Source: Clostridium sp.
GTDB lineage: Bacteria > Bacillota > Clostridia > Lachnospirales > Lachnospiraceae
Direction of reading: 5' to 3'
Assembly (NCBI GenBank): GCA_023664325.1
Contig: JAMPFS010000003.1
Span: 33,969 to 97,968 of the forward strand
Length of the DNA stretch: 64,000 nucleotides
This document shows, piece by piece, positions 50,225 to 59,240 of this stretch (position 1 is its first letter; each line of letters opens with the position of its first letter). The translations under genes were made by a program, and so were the position numbers. The notes below the pieces were generated by a model. It had not been told where the DNA came from and made no database searches. It was given only the letters and a program-made list of their open reading frames with translations.

Positions 50225-50914
50225 ATGGCAAAAAAGACAAAAAAGCTAGTTATTATTGGTTCTGGCGAGACGGCCGAAATTGCATATGAATATTTTACAT
50301 ATGATTCTGAATATGAGGTAGAAGCATTTTCGGTCAGTAAAAAATATATTGGAAATCAGACAATGCAGTTTGGGCTACCCATTGTACCTTTTGAAAAACT
50401 GGAAGTAATATATTCTCCTGAGGTGTATGAAACCTATGTGGCTATTAGCTATGGTCATTTAAATCGGGATAGAACTAAGATGTATCTGGCATGTAAGGAT
50501 AAGGGGTTTACCTGTGCATCTTATGTTAGTAGCCGAAGTTTTGTCTGGCACACCGCAGAGATTGGTGAGAATACTTTTGTCTTTGAAAATAATACAATTC
50601 AACATGGCGTTTCTATTGGAAATAATGTCACACTTTGGTCAGGTAATCATATTGGTCATAGAACGGTTATAGAAGATAATGTATGGCTTACCAGTCATTG
50701 TGTAGTTTCAGGTTTTTGTCATATAGGAAGAAATGCATTTTTAGGGGTAAACAGTACATTAGGAGATAATGTTGTTCTTGGTGAGGATAGTGTTTTAGCG
50801 GCAGGAGCACTTACTGTACACTCATTACCTGAGAAGGGGAAAGTCTATATTGGGTGTCCTGCAAAGGCAATAGTAGATTCTTCATATAAAAAATTTGGAA
50901 TAGAAAACGATTAA
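50225..50914 (+). CDS. Sugar O/N-acetyltransferase (PglD-like, left-handed beta-helix)
   Basis: 229 residues; ATG 50225 follows AGAAGGAG at a good distance. The N-terminal Rossmann-type domain starts KLVIIGSGETAEIAYEYF (about 6-23) as in PglD. From about residue 105 hexapeptide repeats form the LbetaH fold (IGENTFVFENNTIQHGVSIGN, VTLWSGNHIGHRTVIED, and so on), with the catalytic His in GNHIGH. It probably acetylates the amino sugar made by the FdtA/DegT pair around it. Confidence 0.85.
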   Translation: MAKKTKKLVIIGSGETAEIAYEYFTYDSEYEVEAFSVSKKYIGNQTMQFGLPIVPFEKLEVIYSPEVYETYVAISYGHLNRDRTKMYLACKDKGFTCASYVSSRSFVWHTAEIGENTFVFENNTIQHGVSIGNNVTLWSGNHIGHRTVIEDNVWLTSHCVVSGFCHIGRNAFLGVNSTLGDNVVLGEDSVLAAGALTVHSLPEKGKVYIGCPAKAIVDSSYKKFGIEND

Positions 50915-50934
50915 TTATTAATAAGGAGAGTTTG

Positions 50935-51837
50935 ATGAATAGCAGATTGATTTATTGCCCTGATGGGAAATATGATTGGGAAATGAATACTTTTATGACT
51001 CCACATGTGATGCTGATTCACCCGGGAGTGATTAGAATCTGGGGTGGAGTGAGGGATAAAGAAGGGATAAGCAGAATTAAGTACATCGATGTGGATGAGA
51101 ATAATCCTACAGAAGTGTTACATGTCAGTGAAAAGCCGTGTCTGGATATTGGAAAAGCCGGTTGTTTTGATGATAATGGTGTTATTTTAGGGGATATTAT
51201 ATTGGCAGATAAAAATAAGCTGTATATGTACTATGTAGGATTTCAGCATGTTCAAAAGGTGAAATTTTTTGCTTTTTCCGGGTTGGCCATCAGTACAGAT
51301 GGAGGAAAGCATTTTGAGCGTTATATGCAAACACCGGTACTCGATAGAACAGATAAGGCAAGATTTGGAAGGTGCATTCATACGGTATTGTATGACGAAG
51401 GAATATTCAAATGTTATTATGCTATTATTAATAATTGGAAAGTGATTAATAATATTCCCTATCCAGTATATAATATATGGTATACAGAGTCAGAGGATGG
51501 AATTCATTTTTCTAAGGATGACAGTGTGTTGTGTATAGATACTGAAGATGAGGAATATAGAATTGGACGCCCTAAGGTATACAGAACTGAGGAAGGATAT
51601 GAGATGTATTATACGCGTGATCTTGTGACGAAAGAGTATCTGGCGGGTTATGCCACATCTGTTGACGGCGTACATTGGACAAGGCAGGATGAAAAACTTC
51701 CTTTGGTAAAGTCAGGCGAATTATGGGATTCGGAAATGGCATGTTATCCTGTAAAATTAACTACTACTCAGAATACCTATCTTTTTTATAATGGAAACGG
51801 AATGGGTCGTACAGGTGTAGGTTATATGAAATTATAA
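50935..51837 (+). CDS. Five-bladed beta-propeller protein (GH43/GH32-like)
   Basis: 300 residues. Repeated beta-blade patterns are visible: SGLAISTDGGKHFERY, YNIWYTESEDGIHFSKDD, AGYATSVDGVHWTRQD, and Asp/Glu residues positioned at blade starts (GRPKVYRTEEGYEMYYTRD). This is the fold of GH32/43/62/68/130-type glycosidases and of transferase-associated homologues found in polysaccharide loci. No signal peptide, so it is cytoplasmic. It could be a glycoside phosphorylase-like or a sugar-binding protein. ATG 50935 follows AAGGAGAG; TTG 50932 is less likely. Confidence 0.65.
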   Translation: MNSRLIYCPDGKYDWEMNTFMTPHVMLIHPGVIRIWGGVRDKEGISRIKYIDVDENNPTEVLHVSEKPCLDIGKAGCFDDNGVILGDIILADKNKLYMYYVGFQHVQKVKFFAFSGLAISTDGGKHFERYMQTPVLDRTDKARFGRCIHTVLYDEGIFKCYYAIINNWKVINNIPYPVYNIWYTESEDGIHFSKDDSVLCIDTEDEEYRIGRPKVYRTEEGYEMYYTRDLVTKEYLAGYATSVDGVHWTRQDEKLPLVKSGELWDSEMACYPVKLTTTQNTYLFYNGNGMGRTGVGYMKL

Positions 51838-51956
51838 TTTATAAGTGTGTTTTATGATTATGGGTTAATAATTGGTTATATTTTGTTACGCGAAGTTGTA
51901 TTTGGCTTTTTAGAACATGGAATAACAAAAACAATGATAGGAAGGAGAAATTTGTA

Positions 51957-53060
51957 GTGAATATACCTTTTGTTACTTTTGATCCAATGCATTCCGAAAT
52001 AAGAAAAGAATTGGATGAAGCATATCATTGTGTTATGGATAAAAGTCAATATATCAGAGGAGATGAATGTGTAGCGTTCGAAAAGGAGTTTGCTAAGTAT
52101 TGTGGTACTAAGTATTGTGTCGGTGTTGCATCGGGTCTGGATGCAATTTATTTGATACTACGGGCGATGGATATATCTGTTGGTGATGAGGTGATTGTGC
52201 CAGCTAATACATATATCGCTACAGCATTAGCTGTTTCTTATGCTGGTGCGGTACCTATTTTAGTTGAACCTGATATAAAAACATATAATATTGATCCTCA
52301 AAAAATTGAGGAAAAAATTACATCAAAGACAAGGGCTATAATTGCGGTCCATCTTCAAGGAAGGGTTGCAGATATGGATGCAATAAGGTCAGTTGCGCAC
52401 AGGTATCATTTACATATAATCGAGGATGCAGCACAAGCACATGGTGCAGAGTATAGAGGTATGCGTGCGGGAGCACTTGCGGATGCCGCGGCATTTAGCT
52501 TTTATCCTGGGAAGAATTTAGGAGCTTTGGGTGATGCAGGATGTATCACTACAAATAATAAGGATCTTGCAGATAAGGTGCGTATATTAGGTAACTATGG
52601 TTCGGATTATAAATATCATCACATTTATCAAGGAGTAAATAGTCGTTTAGATGAGATGCAGGCGGCATTTTTACGTGTGAAGCTATTACATCTTGACAGA
52701 TGGAATGAGAATAGAAGAATGATTGCAAATAAGTATTTGAGTAAAATAGTAAACCCCCTGATTATTTTACCCGAGGCAGATAGTGATGAATATAGGCATA
52801 TTTATCATGTTTTTGCGGTGCGCTGTCAAGAAAGGGATAATCTTGAAAAATATTTATTGGAAAATGGAATTATGACAGTAAAACATTATCCAACACCGAT
52901 ACATTTACAGGAGGCATATAATGATTTAAACCTTACGAAAGGAATGCTTCCGGTTGCAGAAGAAATTAGCAGTACTATTTTAAGTCTCCCTATGTATTAT
53001 GGAATGTCAGAAGTTGAGGTTGATTATGTCATAAAAAATGTGAATGAATTTCGATGTTAA
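51957..53060 (+). CDS. DegT/DnrJ/EryC1-family sugar aminotransferase (FdtB-like)
   Basis: 367 residues with GTG start after GGAAGGAG. VIVPANTYIATALAVSYAGAVP (about 78-99), IEDAAQAHGAEYRG (about 156-169) and the PLP-lysine segment FSFYPGKNLGALGDAGC (about 180-196) define the family. With FdtA and the acetyltransferase it should convert a 3-keto sugar nucleotide to the 3-amino sugar (as in dTDP-Fuc3NAc or Qui3NAc biosynthesis). The DegT family is certain; the 3-amino specificity comes from context. Confidence 0.87.
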   Translation: MNIPFVTFDPMHSEIRKELDEAYHCVMDKSQYIRGDECVAFEKEFAKYCGTKYCVGVASGLDAIYLILRAMDISVGDEVIVPANTYIATALAVSYAGAVPILVEPDIKTYNIDPQKIEEKITSKTRAIIAVHLQGRVADMDAIRSVAHRYHLHIIEDAAQAHGAEYRGMRAGALADAAAFSFYPGKNLGALGDAGCITTNNKDLADKVRILGNYGSDYKYHHIYQGVNSRLDEMQAAFLRVKLLHLDRWNENRRMIANKYLSKIVNPLIILPEADSDEYRHIYHVFAVRCQERDNLEKYLLENGIMTVKHYPTPIHLQEAYNDLNLTKGMLPVAEEISSTILSLPMYYGMSEVEVDYVIKNVNEFRC

Positions 53061-53115
53061 GAAAGATGATCAAAGGACATAGTCTTATAAAACGAGAGGA
53101 GAGGGAACTTTGAAC

Positions 53116-54117
53116 ATGAAGTTATCGGGAAAGTATAGAATCGAAAGATATACAGCAAGCATAGAGGGTCAATGGGATGATTTTGTTTTGAAAGAAAGTA
53201 TAAACGGAACATTTCTTCAGACGAGACGTTTTATACAATATCATCCAGAAAACAGATTTACAGACCATTCTCTTGTGATATATAAAGGAAATGCTATAGT
53301 AGCTTGTATTTTGGCGTGTGAATTGAAGGAGACAGAAGGGAAAAGATTTTTTTCCCATAAAGGAACATCATATGGTGGAATTGTGGTATCACCTCATATT
53401 TATAATGCATCCAGTATTTCTATATTGATGGATATATTTGAAGAATATTTAGAAAATGAAGGCTTTCATAGTGTTTATTTAAAAATGACTCCTTCTATTT
53501 TTTCGAGGAAAGGTATAGATTTACTGGATTATTTTTTATACCAAAGAGGTTATATTCAGTATAATGAATTAAATTATTATATGCGACTTAATCGGTATAA
53601 GGAAGATATTCTCTCACAATTTTCTTCAAGCAAGAGAAGAGATTTCAGGTATTCGTTAAAAAACGATCTGACATTTAGAGAACTTGTTACACCAGAAGCA
53701 ATAAAAGATTTTTATAGGGTTTTACAATTAAATCTAGAAAAATTAGGGTTAACAAGTGTGCATACATACAATGAATTATTGGAATTGAAGCAAGAGCGTT
53801 TTAATAAAAATATTGAGTTTTATGGCGTATATATGGGAGAACAGATAATAGCCGGAAGTATGATTTTTCTCTTTGATAATAGAATTATGCACACGCAGTA
53901 TTTATCTTCAGATGAAAGGTATTTAGAATATTTTCCTATGGATTTTCTTATTTATAATTTAATTTCTTTGGCCGTAAACCGAGAGTTTGAAATTTTTACA
54001 TTTGGAATATGTACAGAAGAGCAGGGACGATATTTAAATTTAGGGTTATCGCGCTTTAAGGAGGGTTTTGGAACGGAATATTGTCTAAATAAATCTTTTG
54101 AGAAATTTTTAATGTAA
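53116..54117 (+). CDS. FemAB/GNAT-like acyltransferase (Acetyltransf_6 type)
   Basis: 333 residues from ATG 53116. It has the two-lobe GNAT arrangement of FemAB-like proteins: GTSYGGIVVSP (about 79-89) in the first lobe, SKRRDFRYSLKNDLTFREL (about 173-191), then FYGVYMGEQIIAGSMIFLF (about 235-253) and DFLIYNLISLAVNREFEIFTFG (about 276-297) in the second. Such proteins attach amino acids or acyl groups, often in envelope-glycan loci. It ends 20 bases before the phosphoramidate-type gene set and could act on the same glycan. Confidence 0.72.
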   Translation: MKLSGKYRIERYTASIEGQWDDFVLKESINGTFLQTRRFIQYHPENRFTDHSLVIYKGNAIVACILACELKETEGKRFFSHKGTSYGGIVVSPHIYNASSISILMDIFEEYLENEGFHSVYLKMTPSIFSRKGIDLLDYFLYQRGYIQYNELNYYMRLNRYKEDILSQFSSSKRRDFRYSLKNDLTFRELVTPEAIKDFYRVLQLNLEKLGLTSVHTYNELLELKQERFNKNIEFYGVYMGEQIIAGSMIFLFDNRIMHTQYLSSDERYLEYFPMDFLIYNLISLAVNREFEIFTFGICTEEQGRYLNLGLSRFKEGFGTEYCLNKSFEKFLM

Positions 54118-54137
54118 TGGGGTGTGGAGGGTAATAT

Positions 54138-54659
54138 ATGAGCACAGGTACAGTATATTGGATTACCGGACTTTCTGGAGCTGGAAAAACGACAATAGGA
54201 AAGTTGTTTTTTGAACAGCTTCGTGAGAAAAAAAGCAATGTGATTTTTCTGGATGGGGATATGTTACGAGAAGTGTTTGGTAATGATTTAGGTTATGGAA
54301 AAGAGGACAGATTTCAGTGTGCCATGCGTTATTCCAGAATCTGCAAGCTGTTGTCAGAGCAAGGGCAGGATGTGGTAATCTGCACTATATCAATGTTTCA
54401 TGCAGTTAGAGAATGGAATAGGGAACATATAGAAAATTACAAAGAAATCTATATTGAGGTTCCAATGGAAGTATTACAACAAAGGAATCAAAAAAACCTC
54501 TATAAAAATGGGAATAATGTAGTAGGTGTTGATTTGGAACTGGAGTTTCCGGATAATCCGGATATTGTTTTGATTAATAGTGGAGATGTGTCGCCACAAA
54601 GATTGGCAGCAGATATTTGTGAAGCGTGTGATATTGCGAAGGATGATAATGATGATTGA
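54138..54659 (+). CDS. CysC-like kinase; predicted cytidine diphosphoramidate 3'-kinase (Cj1415-type)
   Basis: 173 residues. The P-loop GLSGAGKTT is at 11-19, LDGDMLREVFGNDLGYGKEDR (about 34-54) is the APS-kinase motif, and VICTISMFHAVREWNR (about 80-95) is the lid region. In sulfate activation CysC phosphorylates the 3'-OH of APS, but no sulfurylase is nearby. The next genes match the Campylobacter phosphoramidate enzymes, where the CysC homologue (Cj1415) phosphorylates the 3'-OH of cytidine diphosphoramidate; this is the better prediction here. Its end overlaps the next gene by 8 bases. Confidence 0.82.
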   Translation: MSTGTVYWITGLSGAGKTTIGKLFFEQLREKKSNVIFLDGDMLREVFGNDLGYGKEDRFQCAMRYSRICKLLSEQGQDVVICTISMFHAVREWNREHIENYKEIYIEVPMEVLQQRNQKNLYKNGNNVVGVDLELEFPDNPDIVLINSGDVSPQRLAADICEACDIAKDDNDD

Positions 54660-56988
54660 GTTTGGAACAAAGGCAGAGACATTAAAGAGAATAAAGGGCA
54701 GGCTATCTGAGGCAGAGATATTGCCATTAGTTTATTTCACTGTTGGTCAATGGCATGAAGAAAAAGAAACGCTGTGGGCAAATGTACTAAAGGAATTGCC
54801 GTGTGACGAGTTGATTATCAGAAGCAGTGCCATAAATGAAGATACGGCGGAGAATTCCCAGGCAGGAAAGTTTGAATCTATAGGACATGTATCAGGAAAA
54901 GAAAACTTTTTCGATGCAGTTAATACAGTAATATCGTCTTTTGATGATGCCAGCCCAGATAATCAGGTTCTTGTGCAGCCGATGCTAAAGGATGTAAAAA
55001 TTTGTGGGGTTGCTTTTACTGTGGACCCTAATACTTTGGGGAATTATTATGTCATTAATTATGATGAAACGGGATCTACGTCCTCTATTACAGCGGGAAC
55101 GGTAGGTGACAATAAGCTTTTGTATGTATTTAAGGATTCAGACAAATATAATTTGGACAATGATATGAGTAGGGTATGGCGTACTTTGGCAGAATTAGAG
55201 AGGCTGTTTGATAAGAGAAATCTTGATGTTGAATTTGCAATTAAGGAGACTGGAGAACTATTTATTTTTCAGGTAAGAATTTTATGTCTGCAAGCAGAGG
55301 CAGCAGATTGTGCTGGGCAAAGAAAAGAATTGGAGCAGATTGAAGCGAAGATTAAGAGTGCGCAGTCTGCTAAACCATTTCTTTGTGGGAAAAAGACGAT
55401 TTACGGTGTAATGCCGGATTGGAATCCTGCGGAGATGATAGGTATACGCCCTAAACCATTGGCAATGTCTCTGTATAAGGAAATTATTACCGATAGTATT
55501 TGGGCATATCAAAGAGATAATTATGGATATAGAAATCTCAGAAGCTTTCCGCTGATGATGGATTTTTGTGGATTGCCATATATTGATATCCGGGTTAGCT
55601 TTAATTCGTTTATACCGGCATCATTGGATGAAGCAATCAGCGAAAAATTAGTAAATTACTATATAGATCGTCTGGCTGAGGAGCCGTCAAAGCATGATAA
55701 GGTGGAATTTGATATAGTGTTCTCCTGTTATACGTTATCCCTCCCACAACGGATTATGGTGCTTAAGGAATATGGATTTACTGAAGATGAAATTCAGCAG
55801 ATAGTAGAATCTTTACGCAGTATGACTAATAATATTATTGATCACAAAACAGGATTGTGGCGTAAGGACTATGCAAAGATAGAAGTACTGGAACGAAGAT
55901 ATGATGAGATATTGAATAGCGATATGACTGATATTGAAAAAATATATTGGCTGCTGGAGGATTGTAAACGTTATGGAACACTTCCTTTTGCCGGATTGGC
56001 AAGAGCGGCTTTTATTGCTGTACAGATGCTGCAGTCTTTAATAACGAATGAGATAATTTCCGAAGTGGAATATCAACAGTTTATGAATGATATTAACACA
56101 GTCAGTTCGAATATGAGTAAGGATTTTAAGGTTTTGTCTAAGGCGGACTTTTTGCTAAAGTATGGGCATTTACGTCCCGGCACATATGATATTAGTTCAA
56201 AACGGTATGATGAAGCACCTGATTTGTATTTTGACTGGAACAAGAGGGAAAAGGACGATTTTGATAGAGAAAGGGAATCAGAGCATTTTAAATTGAGTTT
56301 GGATCAATTACATAGATTAGAGAATGCTTTAGAGGAGAATGGTCTGAACAACAATATTTTAGAGCTTATGGATTTTATTAAATGTGTAATTGAGGGCAGA
56401 GAATATGGAAAGTTTATCTTTACCAAGAGTCTCAGTAAGGCAATTCAGATGATTGGAGAAATGGGGGCCAGTTATGGTATTTCACAAGATGATTGTTCGT
56501 ATATAGATATAAAGGACATTCAGAGGTTATATAGTACTACCAATAGTGCAGAAGACATATTAAAGAATGCGGTTGCTGCAGGCAAAAAGAATTATGAGAA
56601 GACTATGACGATTACATTGCCGCCTGTTATTTTAGAACCATCTGATGTATGGTATTTTTATTATCCGGATACAGAGCCTAACTATATAACACTTAATACG
56701 GTGAGAGGGGATGTTATAGTTTTGGAGAATCAGGATGTGCTTCAGAATATCGAAGGGAAGTTACTTTTGATTCCAAGTGCTGATCCGGGATATGATTGGA
56801 TTTTTTCTCATAAAATACGAGGATTTATTACTATGTACGGTGGTGCCAATTCACATATGGCAATCCGGGCAGGAGAGTTAGGAATACCAGCGGTTATTGG
56901 TGTTGGTACAAAACAATTTGAAAAGTATAAAGCTGGAGTCACGCTGGAAATTGATTGTCTGGCAAAGGCTGTAAGAATAATAAGATAA
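54652..56988 (+). CDS. PEP-synthase-like kinase; predicted L-glutamine kinase (Cj1418-type)
   Basis: 778 residues from ATG 54652; nearby ATGs at 54643 and 54649 are also possible. An ATP-grasp-like PPDK N-domain spans about 10-220: ELIIRSSAINEDTAENSQAG, VLVQPMLKDVKICGVAFTVDP, EFAIKETGELFIFQVR. A middle region of about 400 residues has no clear family motif. The C-terminal swivelling phosphohistidine domain has GGANSHMAIRAGELGIPAV with the catalytic His at 735. The PEP/pyruvate TIM-barrel of true PEP synthase is absent. This composition, and flanking CysC, GATase and cytidylyltransferase genes, match Campylobacter L-glutamine kinase, which phosphorylates the amide nitrogen of glutamine using ATP. 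Confidence 0.8.
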   Translation: MIEFGTKAETLKRIKGRLSEAEILPLVYFTVGQWHEEKETLWANVLKELPCDELIIRSSAINEDTAENSQAGKFESIGHVSGKENFFDAVNTVISSFDDASPDNQVLVQPMLKDVKICGVAFTVDPNTLGNYYVINYDETGSTSSITAGTVGDNKLLYVFKDSDKYNLDNDMSRVWRTLAELERLFDKRNLDVEFAIKETGELFIFQVRILCLQAEAADCAGQRKELEQIEAKIKSAQSAKPFLCGKKTIYGVMPDWNPAEMIGIRPKPLAMSLYKEIITDSIWAYQRDNYGYRNLRSFPLMMDFCGLPYIDIRVSFNSFIPASLDEAISEKLVNYYIDRLAEEPSKHDKVEFDIVFSCYTLSLPQRIMVLKEYGFTEDEIQQIVESLRSMTNNIIDHKTGLWRKDYAKIEVLERRYDEILNSDMTDIEKIYWLLEDCKRYGTLPFAGLARAAFIAVQMLQSLITNEIISEVEYQQFMNDINTVSSNMSKDFKVLSKADFLLKYGHLRPGTYDISSKRYDEAPDLYFDWNKREKDDFDRERESEHFKLSLDQLHRLENALEENGLNNNILELMDFIKCVIEGREYGKFIFTKSLSKAIQMIGEMGASYGISQDDCSYIDIKDIQRLYSTTNSAEDILKNAVAAGKKNYEKTMTITLPPVILEPSDVWYFYYPDTEPNYITLNTVRGDVIVLENQDVLQNIEGKLLLIPSADPGYDWIFSHKIRGFITMYGGANSHMAIRAGELGIPAVIGVGTKQFEKYKAGVTLEIDCLAKAVRIIR

Positions 56989-57005
56989 GAAAAGGAGAAA
57001 TGATG

Positions 57006-57773
57006 ATGAAACACGGTGATTTTACAGATTTGGCAAAATATTATGTAGACAGACCAGGGTATTCAACAACGCTTCTTAGCTATATTAAAGCTAATATTCA
57101 AAATGAATTGAGAAGAGATTTGCTGGTAGCAGATGTAGGAGCTGGTACGGGAAAGTTAACGGAAAACCTTGAGCAAATTGGGTTGACTGGATTTGCTGTG
57201 GAGCCAAACGATGCCATGAGAGCAGAAGGGCAGAAATTATTTGCGGGAAGGGATACTTTTGTCTGGAAGGCAGGAACTGCAGAAGTTACTAATTTGGCAG
57301 ATGATTCAGTGGATTGGATTTTGATGGGTTCATCTTTTCATTGGACAGATGCGCCAAAAGCGACAGAGGAATTTCGTAGAATTCTCAAACCAGGAGGATT
57401 CTTTACTGCAATATGGAATCCTAGGGATATTAAACGCAGCGAGTTACATATTGAGATTGAAGATATGATCTATAAAGAAGTGCCTAACATGAAGCGTGTT
57501 TCTTCGGGAGGGACTGTTACAACAGATATTATGTTGGACAAACTGGGAGATGTATTTGAAAATCTGATTTTTATGGAGTGTATGCATGAGGAGATAATGA
57601 CAAAGGAACGATACATTAATATTTGGCGCTCAGTAAACGACATTCAGGTTCAGGCCGGAGTAGATGGATTTAATCGGATTTTACAGAACATAGAAAATAT
57701 TTTAAAGGATTATGATGAAATCTCAGTACCCTATAAGTCTAGAGCTTGGACTGCTCAGGTATGTAAAAAATAA
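57006..57773 (+). CDS. Class I SAM-dependent methyltransferase (candidate phosphoramidate O-methyltransferase)
   Basis: 255 residues; ATG 57006 lies 8 bases after AAGGAG, with ATGs at 57000 and 57003 as alternatives. FTDLAKYYVDRPGYS (5-19) leads to motif I VADVGAGTGKLTENLEQIG (about 40-58), the acidic loop FAVEPND, motif WILMGSSFHWTDA (about 95-107) and RILKPGGFFTAIWNPRD (about 115-131). It belongs to the UbiE/Methyltransf_11-like class. It sits inside the phosphoramidate-type set, where Campylobacter has two methyltransferases (Cj1419/Cj1420), so O-methylation of the phosphoramidate is the inferred role. Confidence 0.8.
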   Translation: MKHGDFTDLAKYYVDRPGYSTTLLSYIKANIQNELRRDLLVADVGAGTGKLTENLEQIGLTGFAVEPNDAMRAEGQKLFAGRDTFVWKAGTAEVTNLADDSVDWILMGSSFHWTDAPKATEEFRRILKPGGFFTAIWNPRDIKRSELHIEIEDMIYKEVPNMKRVSSGGTVTTDIMLDKLGDVFENLIFMECMHEEIMTKERYINIWRSVNDIQVQAGVDGFNRILQNIENILKDYDEISVPYKSRAWTAQVCKK

Positions 57774-57844
57774 TTATGGTTAATTTCTTGGTATAAGAAT
57801 TAGTGTAATTTATAGAATAATGGCAAAAGTAAAGGCGGACTGAC

Positions 57845-58522
57845 ATGGATATAGTATTATATACGCAGAGGGTGGAAGTAGTAGAAAGCTATGGTGAGAG
57901 AAGAGATTGTGCAGATCAGAATATTGCAAGGTTTATTGAAGCTTGTGGATATCTGGGTGTACCCGTACCTAATATCCGGAAGACTGCGGAACAATTGCTT
58001 ATACAGCTAAGGCCTGTAGGCATTATTTTAACAGGTGGAAATAGTCTGGCAAAGTATGGAGGGAATGCTCCGGAAAGAGATGAGATGGAGTATAATTTAG
58101 TCAGGCTTGCTATCAAAAGGCAGATTCCTATTTATGGGTTTTGCCGTGGTATGCAGGTGCTTTTAGACTATTTTGGCTGTGAATTGGTCGAGGTTCAGAG
58201 GCATGTGGCAGTCCGTCATAAGTTGAATGGTTCATTGGGTGAAATAGAGGTAAATAGTTTTCATAATCAGGCTTGTCTGCATATTCAGGAGCCTTTACAG
58301 GCATTGGCGTGGGCGGATGATGGGGTAATCGAAGCGGTTGCTTGTGAAGAATACCATATTTTAGCTACAATGTGGCATCCGGAGAGAGAAAGTATTTTTC
58401 AAGAAGAGGATATTATCAGGATTCGGAATTTATTTCAAAAAGGAGAAATATTAAATGAAAGTGATTATTTTAGCCGCAGGGCAGGGAACCAGATTAAGAC
58501 CATTAACCGACAATTGTCCTAA
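57845..58522 (+). CDS. Class I glutamine-amidotransferase-like hydrolase; predicted gamma-glutamyl-CDP-amidate hydrolase (Cj1417-type)
   Basis: 225 residues. The nucleophile elbow is IYGFCRGMQVL with Cys100, and the His178-x-Glu180 pair is in MWHPERE, giving a full Cys-His-Glu triad. ILTGGNSLAKYGG (about 61-73) and VNSFHNQA (about 136-143) match gamma-glutamyl hydrolases of the PuuD/Cj1417 type. In the MeOPN route this enzyme removes glutamate from CDP-glutamine to leave cytidine diphosphoramidate. The last 22 codons overlap the next gene by 68 bases, an unusual extent. It may be an extended C-terminus caused by loss of an earlier stop. Confidence 0.82.
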   Translation: MDIVLYTQRVEVVESYGERRDCADQNIARFIEACGYLGVPVPNIRKTAEQLLIQLRPVGIILTGGNSLAKYGGNAPERDEMEYNLVRLAIKRQIPIYGFCRGMQVLLDYFGCELVEVQRHVAVRHKLNGSLGEIEVNSFHNQACLHIQEPLQALAWADDGVIEAVACEEYHILATMWHPERESIFQEEDIIRIRNLFQKGEILNESDYFSRRAGNQIKTINRQLS

Positions 58523-59240
58523 GTGTATGGTGGAGGTAAATGGAAAGAGCATTATTGAAAGACAGTTAGATACAATGCGTTCTTGTGGGATAAAAGAAGA
58601 TGATATTACAATTATTGCCGGATATTGTAATGAAGTCTTAAAAGAAAAACTAAAGGATACGGGTATTCATTTTATTGTGAACCAGGAGTATGAAACTACG
58701 AATATGGTGTGTTCATTAATGTGTGCACGAGAGGTAATGGAGGCAGAGGAGGATATTTTAGTTTCTTATGGTGATATAATATATGAAAAATCCGTTTTGC
58801 AGAAAATTCTGGATTCTCAGGAAGAATTGTCAGTTGTTGTGGATGATGGATGGTATGGATATTGGTCAGCAAGATGTGAAAATCCTTTAGATGATGCGGA
58901 GACCTTGATGTATGATTCGGAGGATTATCTGGTGGAAATAGGTCAGAAAACAACAGACATTAGTAAGGTACAGTCTCAGTATATAGGATTAATGAGATTT
59001 ACCGGGAAGGGGTTAAAAGCAGTTCTGGATATTAGTCTGGAAGCGCAGACCAGAACAAGCAACAGTGTAATGTTGTGGAGAACAGAACGAAATTATTATA
59101 AAATGTATATGACAGATTTGTTACAAGGGCTTATTGATGAGGGAAATAAATTAAAGGCTGTCCATATTCAAAGAGGCTGGTATGAGATTGATGATTGTGA
59201 AGATTTGAAAGTGGTAGAAGGGGAACTGCAAGATGTATAA
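58455..59240 (+). CDS. Nucleotidyltransferase; predicted CTP:phosphoglutamine cytidylyltransferase (Cj1416-type)
   Basis: 261 residues. IILAAGQGTRLRPLTDNCPKC (4-24) is the NTP-binding GxGTRLxPLT...PK loop. SYGDIIYEKSVLQ (about 104-116) supplies the metal-binding Asp, and GWYEIDDCEDLKV (about 243-255) the second acidic site. AAGGAG precedes the ATG by a normal distance, so the 68-base overlap with the upstream gene is real. The general fold is that of sugar-phosphate or LicC-like enzymes; the specific prediction comes from the neighbouring glutamine kinase and hydrolase, as in Campylobacter. Confidence 0.8.
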   Translation: MKVIILAAGQGTRLRPLTDNCPKCMVEVNGKSIIERQLDTMRSCGIKEDDITIIAGYCNEVLKEKLKDTGIHFIVNQEYETTNMVCSLMCAREVMEAEEDILVSYGDIIYEKSVLQKILDSQEELSVVVDDGWYGYWSARCENPLDDAETLMYDSEDYLVEIGQKTTDISKVQSQYIGLMRFTGKGLKAVLDISLEAQTRTSNSVMLWRTERNYYKMYMTDLLQGLIDEGNKLKAVHIQRGWYEIDDCEDLKVVEGELQDV

